Shown: positions 47,238-59,737 of the stretch, piece after piece
Position numbering within the stretch: the stretch's first letter is position 1
How the letters are laid out: each line of letters starts with the position of its first letter
From: Kwoniella bestiolae CBS 10118
Taxonomy: Eukaryota; Basidiomycota; Tremellomycetes; Tremellales; Cryptococcaceae
Reading direction: 5' to 3'
Length of the DNA stretch: 64,000 nucleotides
Assembly (NCBI RefSeq): GCF_000512585.2
Contig: NC_089246.1
Span: 1,302,001 to 1,366,000, forward strand
Notes under the pieces: model-generated
What the model saw: only the letters and a program-made list of their open reading frames with translations
What the model was told of the DNA's origin: nothing
Database searches by the model: none
Translations under genes and position numbers: made by a program

Positions 47238-47603
47238 GGTTTTTACTGGGCCATCGTCAATGTCGTGGAAGAGAGGTGAACTCAATGATGTCAAGTAATC
47301 GTTTTCTATTGATGATCTTGTGAGAGAGGAGGAAGAGAATACAGCAATTTGTAAACATCAACATTCGATACAAAGTGGAGGCGATCGAAGCAGTCGACGC
47401 GTTGCTACAGAGTGGCATCGTGATGTAATGTTCTCTAGGATGCTGGTCAAGGTATTCCACACGATATGCTAATACCGATAATATGATTATGTTCATGATA
47501 TATGCTACAATTACAAGGTATAAGACAAACCACAAAACTCAAGGTATCACCGAACAAGACAAGATAGGAAGAAATATCTATTTTTCCGATTATAGGTGAG
47601 CTC
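47238..47603. promoter_or_regulatory. Spacer between UBR1 3' end and polymerase eta start
   Basis: 366 bp between two minus-strand genes; it must hold the UBR1 terminator and the polymerase eta promoter. No exon seen. Confidence 0.45.
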
Positions 47604-50600
47604 CTACAAACACCCCCACCCACCTCCATCAGAAGTCAATTCCAACCTCCTAGCCGTTAAATGCGGGATATTGTGCTGCAACCAAGTAGCTTTTCGAAGT
47701 TCGTCGAGTCGGCCGACATGGACGTATTGTCGATGACCTCGTCTGGTAGAGCACAGCACATGATTAGCAAGATGAAGGACGAAGCACGAGACAAGGTCGT
47801 TTCATTGAAGATTGGGAGATGTTCACCCACCTCATGGAAATGTCCAATTCCCCATGTTCATCCAAATACGGCATATGACCGAAACTCCCCGATCCAGCGT
47901 ACAGGTACAAAATGATCCATCGTCGTATATCCACGAACATGCCTACGACCGCGCCGCATCTGGGTAGGAAGTAGGAAATTATCGGTCAGTCGTCTCGGGC
48001 TTGACAGATAACGAAAGTGAAAAAGAAGAAGAATGAGACTCTTCTTTGTCCCTCAAGAGCAAGATGGACCCGATAGAAGGAACAGAAGCGAAGAAAAGAA
48101 AAGGAAGGCAGGAGGAAGATGATCACGAAGAAAGGAAGACAGTCACTCACTCCCTCATATGTAGATTACATTCCCCCTCCTCACCCACCGAACAACAATC
48201 CCCACCCAGACACACCATCTCCCCGCAGAAAAGACACAGCGCAGGATAGGTAGGCTTGGTCTTACACCTCCCACACCGTCTATTCTGATAATCCAGTACC
48301 AAACTCTCCCATTTCGTAGGTAATCTGACCAGTTCATATGCTCCAGGGTACTCAAGAGAAGGGATGACTCGGCCCTGTGATGCCCATTGGGTTAACCATC
48401 TTGCCACGATAGGAGTTTCAGTGGTGGTCGGGTCTCGTAGCGTCTCTTTGGGCGGGGGGATACCAAGTAATAATAACAATCTTCTATATTCGCTTATACC
48501 TCCCTGGCTCGGGTTTAGTTGGTCAAGGACGTTGGGGGAGGTATTGGGGTATGAACCAGAAACGGCATTATAAATTATTGCTGCTCGTCGCAGGAATGGG
48601 AGTGTATGTGAATAAACGAGTTTAGCCAACATCTCATCAGAGATCATATTGATAATTCCCTCTGCATCTGCGAAGGGGCCGGCGTTCCGCAAGATGGATA
48701 ACATGATAGGTTTGAATCCCGTGAACAACTCTAATGCGTCGGGAAGGGTCGGGTCGAATGGTGGAGTAGATCTTAATGACGGTTGACTAATCTTGGAAGT
48801 GGTCGAAGGGGAAGTACAGCTCTTCTTGACGAACAGGGATAATCCTAACATTGATCGTGTCAATTCGGCGTAGTAGGCCATGACTATCACGGATTGTAAT
48901 AGGTCTGGAGCGATCGCAGCTGTTTCTATGACCATTCCCAGTGGTTTTCGAAGAAGTAGGGGTGAAGGTAATGTCGAAGACCGATACCAATCAGGTAAGA
49001 ACCTCGCGAAAATCCCCACTCGTAACGCGGTCCTATCGAATCCTGGTCCGAAATATAGATCTAGTTCTAGTTGTAATAACCCTATCAACTTCTTGATCAA
49101 CTTCATCGATAATTCCGGTATCTGCTCAGCGACAGTCAAAACCCCTTTCCCATTTATAGTCGACGGTCCACCAATTCCACGCTGGGTGATCTCAGCCATC
49201 GAGACGGTATATCCAACCATATCGTCAGGCAAGTACATATGAGTTTTCTTTCCTCTTATCCGTTGAGATTGTTCAGATAGGGGTCGGATCAATCCCCTCA
49301 TTCTATCGGCCATTCTAGACGTACTTCGCATCTGTCCTCTTCTATGCGCATGATCCAGCGAATGGACCGAAAACACACAATCAGAGAACCAAGGAATAAC
49401 CTCCCCAGTTTCAAAGTGATGATCCCATATCCTCTGACTATCCGCCACTCTAAGTAATCCCTCGCTCGACACTTTACGTATAGTCACTGAGAGACTGGGC
49501 AACTTCTCCCCATCTTTCTTAATTACTATAGGCGGTTTTCTAACGGTCGTACTATTCTCCACGGGGATCAAGACATTTCCAAGTGATTTACACAAAGGAC
49601 ACATGTATTCCAATCGTACGGCATTTTCAGGATGATGTCTCTGGACTTGCTGAGTATGTCGAGTCTTGGTAGCTTCAAAGTAGTTGGTCATACACGAATC
49701 ATGCATGAAATGACTGCACGCCGACATGTGAACTCCGAATTTCAGCGCGGTACTGGGATATCCTTGAGTGGTCGCGGGTTCGGACTTCTCGCCATTTTCG
49801 TATGAGAATCGATGGTATCTTGTGGGTTTGTCTAGACTTGTCGGGGATTGCAAAGACTCCTCAAACCAATCTCGATCATGTACTGCTTCTCTAATCGTTC
49901 GACTGGGCTGGAGGAGAGCCATCATTCCTCCGGGAGCTTTTGACGTTATATCTTCCTGACAGACGATACACTGTCCGTACGTTTCGCTCTCTCCGTTGGC
50001 TCCTGCCTCACCCATATCATCGTCCTCTGCCATTGACTCGTCCTCGTCTCCGCTCTCTTCCTCCATCATAGCTGCAAAGTCCTGCTGCTGTTTGGCGAAA
50101 GCAGCCATGATCGCCTTTTGCCTAGCAGCAGCAGCTGCTTTGGGATCGGGTTTAGCAGGTGAAGAAAGCTGTAGTAGCGATTCGGCTTCTCTGTTGGCTC
50201 GGTAGTCAACGGTGTAGTCTGCTGGAAGATGCTTGACGATGGTGTCGAGGATGTAGTCGATCCTAGCTTTGTATGGCTTGTATGCGGATTGGGTTTGCAT
50301 GAGCCATAGATTCTGGAAAGTCGAATGATCTCCTTCGGCACCTTTGATCTGCAGTGAGGCTTCGGCAAATTCCGTAGGAGCGACAGACAAAGCTATCATC
50401 GTGAGGTGAAGAGCATAGTCCAGAACGAAGTCCCAAGTGGGTATGACAGGTGATCCTTTAGCTTCAGCTGGCATGGCCGCGTGAACAATCAAAGCCCATT
50501 GATCGGGATTACCTATATGTAAACAGTGTGAGATCGCCCAGTAGACCAAGTCGCTGACCACGTTGGTGTGTAGGAAATCGCCAACGGATGAGAAGGGTCG

Positions 50601-53600
50601 ACCAGCAGCAGGCAATTCGAGGGGTTGAGGTAGGATGAGAGGATCTTCGACCGACGGATTGCGCTTCTTTGCTCGAGCGACGATCTTGTCCATTGCTCCG
50701 CGCTGGTCATTCTTTGTGTAATAATGCCAATATGGATCGACTTCATCGTATAGTTCGTCTTTGAGCGAGTATTGACCGGGAGCAGATTCGGTAGGTTCTC
50801 TGAAATCGGCAACGGATCGTAAGATCGGCGTCACACTTGTTTCTTGACTTCGTTCCGGTAACTTCTTGTATATTTCTGAGTAGGTCAAAGGTTGAACTGC
50901 CAATTGATGAATTATGTGTTTTCTCGTTATCTTATCCCTCGACCAATTGTCGATGATAGCAGGGTAAGATACAAGGTGGATAACAAGTAGCAAGAAATCT
51001 TCAAGAAGGTTGATACGCTGCTTCGGTTCGGTGGCGTGGGACAACCAGATATCCGGGTTCTTAGGATTGCCTCTGAACCATGGTGATAGGCCATATCTGT
51101 CAATCAGGGCGACCATGAATTTGAGAGGATCGATGATACACAGTCCAAATTGGAGAAGGAAGAAGTCTTGATCGAGGGTTGATTCTCGGACAGTCGGTTC
51201 TCGATAGTGATGATGTTGCATTCTCATCGCAGTACCGTTCTTCTTCCACATGTCCGCGCGGATTTGAGAGAGGACGACGTGGGCTGGAGTTTTCACGTAT
51301 CAGCAATCTTCGTCAACACACAGCAAGATAATCTCCTCTTTCTTCTTGAGGATAATCACAAAGTATCAACTCACTTTGTATAGACCATTCGATAATCATC
51401 AACTTCATCCTCTCACTATCGCTCTGATTCTGCGCTCGCAGCACGAACTTCTCAACTATCTGCTTGAAGTTCAACCCCTTCAAGGACGAAGTACTCGCGT
51501 TGTTGGCAGTATCATCGTTCAGCTCGATAAGTTGATTCGCACTCGATTTGACCATCTCCGCCAAGAGGTAGTTTAAATAATGGTGGAAACTGAAAGCCTC
51601 TATTCTCGTTATCGACTGTTTGATCAACGAGAATCTCGAATTCTTATACAAGACATCTTGAACATCGTGTTCGACGGGTCTCTGATATTTCTCCTTATCC
51701 AGCGTGTTCGACATCAGCATCATATCCGTTAATATCCTATTGACCACCACCGCCATCGATCCCAAGACATGATCTATCGTCCCACTCAGGAATATCTCTC
51801 CAAGCTCTCGACAGAGTTTAGACATGTCCGGTAGAATTATGAAGGACTTATACCAATCGACTTCGTACTCCACGTGCTCGCTCTGTTCTCGCTTCTGGGG
51901 TTGAAGACCCACAAACATGTTGACGAACAATAATGCCCGATTGAACAGTTGAGGTTGTCGAACGATAAGTTGACGCATCTCGGGGTGTCGGACCATACTT
52001 CGCAGATGACCCAGTAAGGCGAGTCCCTTCTTGCTTCGGAAGGCAGGTACATCAGTGTCCACTCGACCTTTTGCTGAGTTGTCGGCAGGATCAAAGTGGA
52101 TAGGGGGGATTATCAGGCGATCACACCCATCTGTCTTGACAATTTGGTTGGTGAACCATGAATGAGCGACGTTGATCACGTTGTGGTATAGCTGGCCTTT
52201 TGTTGTCGCGTGAGCACAGACAGCACCATCGGTGAAGATGAGGTAGGCTGAGGAATAAATGATGTTGGTGTCAAGCTCTCGCTCTTGAAAGAGGTAATGT
52301 TCGACGAGGCGGGGGTAGTTCATAGCAACTCGGGACGCTATTCCATAGACGTAGAACCGGATTAGCCAACATTTCTGAGTGAGCAGTGATTGAAGAAGCA
52401 AGACTCACCCAGATCCTTCCTCACGTCCTCGTCAAAAAGCAATACCGAACAGTATATCTGCCTCATCTCCCATTTCGCCTTCTTCCATAACCTCGAATCC
52501 AGCTGTAATAACCAATCGATCCTTCTCGTGTCATGTCCACCCATGATTTTCCCCCATTCTAAATCTTTCAAGTCTGCTGCCAAGGGTGTTCCAGCACCTA
52601 CACCTGCGTTTCTCATTCTAGGCTCGTAGAGGGCTTTGGCCAACATCCTCTTGAATACTGTGTCGTCTCCGTCGATAGTTGACTGCACCATATCGTATAA
52701 CCAAGAAATCAGTACTCCCACGAGTTCTTCCTTATAGGCGTCGGTAGCTAACCGTAAGGAGACAGGTGCGTCGATTTGCTGGATCATGTTCGCTCCGTGG
52801 AAGGCTACCACTGGGTTTGGCGATACCAAGACGACTTTCCGGCCCTGCAGAGATAAAGATACGGTGATCAGTATATAGTCCTGACAAGGCTATGAGAGGT
52901 CGTGCCATTACGCCATTGAAGCGTGGAAAGGATAGTATGACGATTATAACTCACAACCTCGTCCACTTCTCTCACCCACTGTTCCGCAACCTCCCACTTG
53001 ATCCCCAGCGCATCCCTCAGCTGCCTACTCATCTCCCTCGAAACATGCTTTTCATCCTGCCACATCACCACCGCCCAAGGTCCCTTATCTCTACGTTCCC
53101 TCGACTCCCCAGTAGGCTGTTCAGAGTTCTTCAGCTCCTCTTCCGTCTTCGGTAAATGACCATATTCCGAGGGGATCAACGAATGCTGCAGCGTCTGAAT
53201 GATAAATTCCAATACCATCACTATAGTCCTATGTATCGCCAAGAGGAGATTATCGGGTATCTCGTATTTCAATATCTGTATTGGTTTTTCGCCTTCTCCA
53301 AGAGGTGGATGATGCGAACAGCCCATAGAGGATGAGGGGACTTTCCAAGCTGAGGGATCGCCGCAATCGCACGACGCTGAGAAAGAATATGATTGTCCGA
53401 AGAGGACTTCATGGCCTTCGTGGTCGGAGGATTCGAAGCATTCTGCACATAGGACTACTGAGGGGTTTATGGCGCATGTCCTGGTAGATACGACATAGAA
53501 TCAGTATTACGCTTTTGATGACAGGGTTGGACCTATACTCATTGAATGGTATATTTACTCACTTGCAGGTAAAAGTCCTTTCAAACCTATTAAACACCTT

Positions 53601-54143
53601 TCCACATACCGTTCCATTCCTTGTCTTCCTGAACGACTGAATCCCCTTGGCCTTGTACGCTTCATCTAATTTAGCCTGAGCAGTATTCAGACTCCACGGC
53701 TTGGGTGATAGTAAAGTATCGTTCAGATCATTGATCAACCAATCATTCAAATTTCCAAAGCTCGGTATCCCCACATTACTCTTCTCCGGACTGGATCCCG
53801 TTGAGGTTGGAGAAGGAGGCAGAAAGTATTTTACCCAATCGGATTTCTGCCAGATGCTTTGAAATAGACTTCGAATAATAGCGGCTTTAACAGAGTTGGA
53901 TATCTTACTATCCCTTTGTGTTGGGGACGTCGCTAGTAGTTCGGCCAATGCTTTGTGCGGGTCTGTAGGTGGGAGGTTTGCTGAGCCTGTGAAAGGAGGT
54001 TGCATGAATGTTGATGTTGATGTCGAGGTAGAGGGGGTAGGCTGGTTCACTCCTGGACCTGTGCCGGACCCAGATGCAGATCCGGAGGATCTAGAGAAGG
54101 GGTTGAGGGAGGACGGTAAGAACCTTTCGCCTGGCATTGGCAT
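47604..54143 (-). CDS. UBR1: Ubr1 N-recognin, E3 ubiquitin ligase of the N-degron pathway
   Basis: Ubr1 binds destabilising N-terminal residues and, with an E2 of the Rad6/Ubc2 type, ubiquitinates the substrate. Length is about 1,950-2,000 residues in seven exons. The N-terminus (MPMPGERFLPSSLNPFSR) is disordered. The UBR box spans an intron: CGKVFNRFERTFTCK, TCAINPSVVLCAECF, SDHEGHEVLFGQS and CDCGDPSAWK, with the zinc-binding Cys and His residues in place. A ClpS-like N-domain region follows. The RING-H2 in the large exon (48154-51285) begins CIVCQEDITS, continues ACSHFMHDSCMTNYFE and closes CPLCKSLGNVLIP. The C-terminal autoinhibitory (UAIN) region has CGRCKTKPTYPALCLFCGE. The last two small exons lie beyond an intron of about 170 nt and encode ECGAVVGMFVDIRRWIILYL, PYLDEHGELDISMRRG and a final GGGWGCL; they are easy to miss because the main frame stops at 48147. 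Confidence 0.95.
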
Positions 54144-54779
54144 GGCGTGTTATGGATGAAATGGAGAATCACAAGGAAGAAAGAAGAATGTTGCTCGTGA
54201 GTCGTCTGGATGTGTATGGTGTCGTTACTCGTACTGATTGTTTCAAGATGTGAATGCTTTGTTGTGGAGAGGGTGATTACGATTTGGCCGTGAAAGTGAC
54301 AGGGTTCTGAGAGGGCTTTTGATTTCGACTGTTCCTTTAATGATCACAAGATTCTAAAAGAGTGTGAGTGTGATTGTGAAGTTCTATATGGTATGCTTGT
54401 TCGATGTGTACTGTAGGATGTCTTTATAGTCATCAGATGCGAGGTGGATGATGATGATGAGAGTGTTCCAAGTGACAATGACAGTGACAATGACAATGAC
54501 ACGGCTGAATCCCAACTGAACAGAACCGGAGCCTGATATCGCATAGACGCGTATGAGAGAGAGTATGCTTAATCAACCAGGTTATAACAAAAAAATGCCA
54601 CATCACCCAGACTATCGTTATTATCGGTCACGTCCAAACGTACTCGAGGCATCATCATCCACAACGAGCTCATAATGCGATCAACAGTCATATTGAGTGA
54701 GCAGTTGACATAGCTTATAAACCAGTCTCAAAACTTCATCACTCACAGCGAGAATATACAGCTCAATCACCCATCAACA
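54144..54779. promoter_or_regulatory. Divergent promoter region of UBR1 and TRS33
   Basis: 636 bp between divergent starts. It contains a TGACAA/TGACAG-type hexamer tract (54472-54502) and a short GATGAT run just before it. No exon of coding character. Confidence 0.45.
54472..54502. repeat. TGACAA-type hexanucleotide tract
   Basis: Five near-perfect 6-bp units (TGACAA, TGACAG, TGACAA, TGACAA, TGACAC) in the divergent UBR1/TRS33 promoter. Probably slippage. Confidence 0.8.
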
Positions 54780-56106
54780 ATGTCATCCCGTCCCTCGACA
54801 TCCTCAACCCACCTGCCCGTCCCACCCTCAATCCCACCAGCTTTACACGCCCTAGCCAACCCACCTCCCATCCTCATAGACTCGCAACTACCCAGCTACC
54901 TCTTACCCAACGTCCTAGATCTCCTACGAGATTCTTCAAAACACGTCATACGGAGGAAGAAGGAGCAGGAGGTTGCCTTGCGAGCTGAAGGGTTATTACC
55001 ACCGTTGGAGAAGGGGAAGGGGAAAGGTAAAGCGGTAGAAGAGGAGGAGGAGGAGGAGGAGAAGTTGATAGATGAGGAGCTTGGTAGGAAGGTCGAGAGA
55101 GTGGGATTGATGGTTGGTGGGCATATTGCTGAGAAGTGAGTTTGGTATCGATATGATGGTATTCTGTGCTGATATACTGTTTGTTTTATTTAGGTTGACA
55201 CTTGCCCGACCACCCCTTGCGAGTCATCTGGATATAATTAAATTCATATGCAAAGACCTGTTCTTGTACGTGTACTCGAAACAGATCGATAATCTACGTA
55301 CGAACCATAAGGTGAGTTTGAGTCCATGTCTACCGGAGATATGTGTTTATCAGAGTTGGGAAAGCGAGATATCTCACTGCACCGCTGTGTATGAGATGAG
55401 CTGACTCCGGATACAAACCATTAGGGCATATTCGTCCTCCAATCCCACTCCTTCCCGCCTTTAATACCTCTGTCGACATATAAAGGTTCCTCGAACGATA
55501 TCGAAATTGCCAAGTCGGTGGGTGCTAAATCGCAGCAAACATAACATGAACGAGAGGTCTTTGCTGATGTGGCTGTCTTTCGATTGTAGCACCTCTTATT
55601 CCCCCAAGCTCTGCTACAAGGCGCACTGGTCAGACTAGGTATGAACGCTGTGGTCACAGCTGAATCAAGTGGGTTACCACAGTGTGAGTTATAGCGAGAC
55701 CTATACATCGGTTCATCGTTCTCGCCTCCTTTATCTCGCCTCCTCGCCTCCTTCTCTCCTCCTCGCCTTCTCTTCTCCCCTCCTCCCCTCCTGCCCCTCC
55801 TTCCCCTTCCCCCCTCTCCCCTTCTCCCCTTCTCCCCCTTCCCCCTTCTCCTCTTCTCGCCTCTTACTCCCCACATCCCTCTCACCTCTCTCTACCCCCT
55901 CTTCCCCACACATCCATACATGCTAATCCCACCCCAAAGGTACATTCCAAATCCGCACCCTCAAATCCACCACACCCATCCCCTCGACCCCATCTACGGC
56001 AGGTACACCCAACCCCAATCCCAACCCGAACCCGAACCCTAATCAGCAGGGTCAAGGCGAACTGAGGGGATCGACAGGTCTAGGTATAGGTCAGGCAGGT
56101 ATATAA
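54780..56106 (+). CDS. TRS33: TRAPP complex subunit Trs33 (TRAPPC6 family)
   Basis: Trs33 is a Bet3-fold core subunit of the TRAPP complexes that activate Ypt1/Rab1 in vesicle traffic. Five exons give about 265 residues. Exon 1 encodes MSSRPSTSSTHLPVPPSIPP, then SYLLPNVLDLLRD and a Lys/Glu-rich insert (GKGKGKAVEEEEEEE) before VGLMVGGHIAEK. The conserved core is SHLDIIKFICKDLFLYVYSK, QIDNLRTNHKGIFVLQSHSF, LLFPQALLQGALVRLGMNAV, VTAESSGLPQ and, after an intron, CTFQIR, a near-perfect Trs33 signature. The protein is longer than usual because of the N-terminal insert and a Pro-Asn repeat tail. The intron before CTFQIR (about 55682-55939) is unusually long and almost pure pyrimidine. Confidence 0.92.
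55722..55905 (+). repeat. Long polypyrimidine (C/T) tract inside a TRS33 intron
   Basis: Over about 180 nt the plus strand is overwhelmingly C and T, with only isolated A or G bases. It is on the sense strand just before the 3' splice site, so it would serve as an extreme polypyrimidine tract. It could also form triplex (H-DNA) structures. Confidence 0.9.
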
Positions 56107-56636
56107 ACCTTGGAACAAAGGATGGAGCAGGGGGGAGGAAATGTAATTATTGTATGAGTATTGGTATCAAATCATGCAAGATTTCGCCAATGAATCGGAC
56201 AATCTCTACCAGTCTGCTCAACGGAACGGTGAGATCGAGCAAAGGGAAAGGCTAATAATACATCTTATCTTCTCATATTATATCATATATATAATTCTCC
56301 CCTCATCATCACTTTATGCCAATCGAACTGAGACCAAATATAATACACGAAGAACCTAACATATAAACTTAATCGTACAAATCATTCTTCTTCTCTTCTT
56401 TCTTTGATTCTGAGCATCAAATATATATATATATAAAACCCCAAACCCCAAATACCAAGTAATCTTACAGGTTGATCTTTCTAAAACATATCTTGCTTGA
56501 CTTTTTATACGCACATCAATTTATTCTCTTTTTCCACCTTCACTCCACATACGTGATCTTATCTTCTACCTTGTCTTTGCCTATCTCCCATAAGCGCTTT
56601 ACGCCACACGATCTCTACTAAAATGGCATGCACCAC
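56107..56636. other. Convergent 3' intergenic region
   Basis: 530 bp between convergent stop codons (56106 plus, 56637 minus). AT-rich, with a (TA)n stretch near 56420-56437. No exon seen. Confidence 0.5.
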
Positions 56637-59600
56637 TCATACTCTTGGATCTAAATACCAACGTCAAATTAGCATCCTCACCATACCATACCTGCCAAAA
56701 GCAGAGTTCAATCCACTCACCATCTTTCGATACCATTGACATCCAGATTCGTGACTAAACAGTGTCAACCGCAATTATCAGCATATTGTCCCTATTTGAT
56801 TAATCTGCCGGTGACACGGCAGTAATCCCAACCCACCTTGAAAATCCTGAAATTCTCTTTCGTCAAATCCCTAAAATCGACTCGTTTGTCCGCCTTGAAG
56901 TAGAACGTGAGCTTTCGTCGGTCCCTACGTAAGTGTAAGCGTCATAGATAAATTAGCATGAATGTCGTCCAAATTAAGAGAATAGCAGGATAATCATGAC
57001 ATACCATTGATACTCAGCATCAACAATCTGCATAGGTAATCCCCTCTGCATCACCTTCTCTCTACAAATCATCATAGCTTCATATTCATCATTGAGCTTC
57101 TCTCTCATTCGGCTAAACCCAAAATCCAAGTCAGCTCAAGTATCAAAATGAAAATTGGGAAAGCGGAGAGGGGTTCGCTCACTTCTGCTCCTCAACCCCC
57201 TGACTGCTCTTCGCAAAGATCCTCTTAGGCGTCAACTCCTTAGCCAACGGTCCTCTAACCACCGTCGTTCCCGCAATATCAGGCTGTCCACTGGGCCCAC
57301 ATCCAGAAAGCAACGTGTCCAAATCCATATTCCCCAGTTCTGGAGGTATCCCAAATTCCCCTGAAAGTCTCTTCCTCCCCTCCTGCCCTGGAGCGCTAAG
57401 GGGAATGGCGGGGGGCAAAGTGGCCATTCCGGGTGGTTGATGTTGGCTCGCTCCACTGAGTAACGCAGCGGTAGCTTGACGTTCTTGCCAATCCCTTATA
57501 TCGTTGGGTGTGAGTTGATCATATATGACTGTTCCCAGATCACTACCCCTATCAGCTTCTACAATCACTTTATCCCCGTTTGAAATAAGCAGTGTTGGAT
57601 CGGGACAGTAATAGATATCTCGACGACCAGCTTTGAAAGTTACGATATAAAGTGGAGTTGCGATTGCTAGTGAACCCAGGGGGATACCTTTACCCAGATC
57701 GGAGAGGGACAATGTGGAGAAAGACGGTGAGGTAGGTTGAGGAGGTTGAGGTGATGAGGAGGGGTAATACCCTGGTGGGGGAGGCGCGTTGGCGTATGGA
57801 CCAAATGCTGATCCCGGAGGTGGTGGTGGAGGAATGGGATGTCCAGTATATCCCTGTGCACCTGGAGGAGGTCGATTAGGTGGAAGACCATAATATCCTG
57901 GTGAACCACTGTATCCTACTTGAGGACCAGGGCCAGGTCGACCAAACCCACCTGGTCCACCCAACATCCCTTGCGAACCACTACCCATCAATCCGAGACC
58001 TGGTGTAGGTCCAGAAGGAAGAGGCGGGTTACCGAAAGGTCTATTACCCATCGAGTAAGGTGATTGTCCAGGAACAAACGATGGTTGCTGTGATTGAGGA
58101 GGACCTTGGTTCATTGATGGCGTACCCGTACCTATCGCACCTGGTCCCTGTGCCGATACACCAGATCTTATCGTAGAAGTGGAATTCGCCAATGATAAAT
58201 CTTTGATACCCTCTGGGGAACCGGTCAAACCATTTCCATTCCCATTGCCATTCATTATACGTTCGTTGCCTACTATCGGCGAGCCCACCGCAGCGTTCTC
58301 CGTGGGGAATCGCTTGCCATTGCTATCACCTGAAGTAGTCCGTTCTCCAGGGATACCAAAACTCTCTAATCTACCTCTAGGCGGGGTACTGCCGAACGAA
58401 GGGAAAATCTCTTCTTTAGGCTTGTTGAACGAATGTATACGTTGATGTCCTGTCGTCTCTCCAAATCCAAATTTAGGTAATGACCCAGATCCAAAACCAT
58501 CGTCTCTCCTTCCCTTTCTATTTTCGTCGATATCCAAACTCAGAGCATTTCCTAAATCACTTTCAAACCCGAACAACCCGCGCGAAGGAGGACTCAGCGA
58601 AGTGATTCCCATCCCGGGTTCTCCAAACGCAAACTCCCTTCGTCCTCCAGGCCCACCCACGACAGACACACTATGTCTCCTTGAGGAAGTTCCCGATCTG
58701 TTCCCATTCGATTCTCCATGGCCCACTCCAGCGGGAGGCGTGAAAGGTTGTCCATACCCACTGCCTAAGGCTTTATGTACCGAGGATGACAGCGCGGAGG
58801 ACGGATCAGGTGCCGATGCTCCCCATCCGCCTCCTGTCCTGGAATTCAAATCTTTGAACCTCCCGCCCTGAGGAGTAACACCATTCCTACCGTACATCTC
58901 GTCTCGCGCAGGATTATTACCCAATGATGGTAATCCACGCGAAAAGGGCGACATGTTGCTTCCCTCGTTCGGACTGATATTCCACCCTACATCCATTTTC
59001 GAGAATGCACCGGCATTTTCCAAAGTGCTCATGGTGCCGAACCATGGTCTATCGATATTGGTCGGTCTGACCCCAGTGGCGAGGGATTGCGATCTCGAGC
59101 GGGAAGCTGTTGCACCAGCTTTGGGAGGTGAGGGAGGCAAAGGATGTTGGCGAATAGCGGCGGGAGAGGTGGAAGGGGTGGAATTGGGGGAGAAAGTGGG
59201 GAAGGGCGAGGTGGACTGGGAGCGAGATGGGAAGAATTCTTCGGTGTGGGAGGAGAGAGTTCGATTGAGTATCGTTGTCTGCTCAGACCACCTCATCAGC
59301 TTGACCTGATCTATGGCTCATATAAAGGAGAGAGTCAGACGACATACCCTTGGTTCTCTCACTTCCCCTGCAGAGAAGCTATTCGCCCTCGTCTGCGTAC
59401 CGGGACCATTATGGTTCCCACCAGCCAAAGCCGTACTAAACCTCCCCGGAGTTCTAGATCCACCAATCACCCCATACGGTCCACCACCATTCGCATTGCT
59501 GTTCCCATTCCCCAGCCCGTTCACACCTGGACTACCCCTTCCTGAACCGGGGGTCGAAGAGGGTGGAATCCTCTCTCCAGCAGGTTGAGATGCTGCCCTG

Positions 59601-59737
59601 GTCTTGTATTGGAATGGTGTCCCGGTCAGGCTAGTCGCTCTTGCAGGTGAGGGTCGAAATATGGGGGCATTGGGATTAGGACTGTTGGGATTGTGAATTG
59701 GAGGGAGGGTTTGAGATTTCGTAGGTGAAGATGTCAT
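56637..59737 (-). CDS. PSP1: Psp1 domain protein
   Basis: A homologue of yeast Psp1, isolated as a suppressor of DNA polymerase alpha mutations; the C-terminal PSP1 domain is shared with bacterial YaaT/RicT. The start is taken as ATG 59737 (MTSSPTKSQTLPPIHNPNSP), just after a likely 5'-UTR intron (donor GTAAGT near 59825); an upstream in-frame ATG at 59806 would lie in that intron. About 650 residues are disordered and rich in Pro, Gly, Ser and Asn. The PSP1 domain follows: LYIVTFKAGRRDIYYCPDPT, GDKVIVEADRGSDLGTVIYD, TPKRIFAKSSQGVEEQ, then MREKLNDEYEAMMICREKVM, RGLPMQIVDAEYQWDRRKLT, FYFKADKRVDFRDLTKENFR and IFK-SRIWMSM. I place the stop at 56637 after a small last exon; reading through the last intron gives a longer alternative end. 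Confidence 0.88.

Noticed and set aside
47661..47915. 84-codon plus-strand ORF
   Set aside because: It is antisense to the last two UBR1 exons, which match the family C-terminus.
55421..55885. 154-codon minus-strand ORF rich in Arg, Gly, Glu and Lys
   Set aside because: It is the reverse complement of the polypyrimidine intron and adjoining TRS33 exons, so its composition is a by-product of the C/T tract.
57179..59296. Psp1 ORF taken as a complete gene starting at MRWSEQ
   Set aside because: That start lies inside an intron; the upstream exon (59737-59320) joins in frame and the PSP1 domain continues in further exons to 56637.
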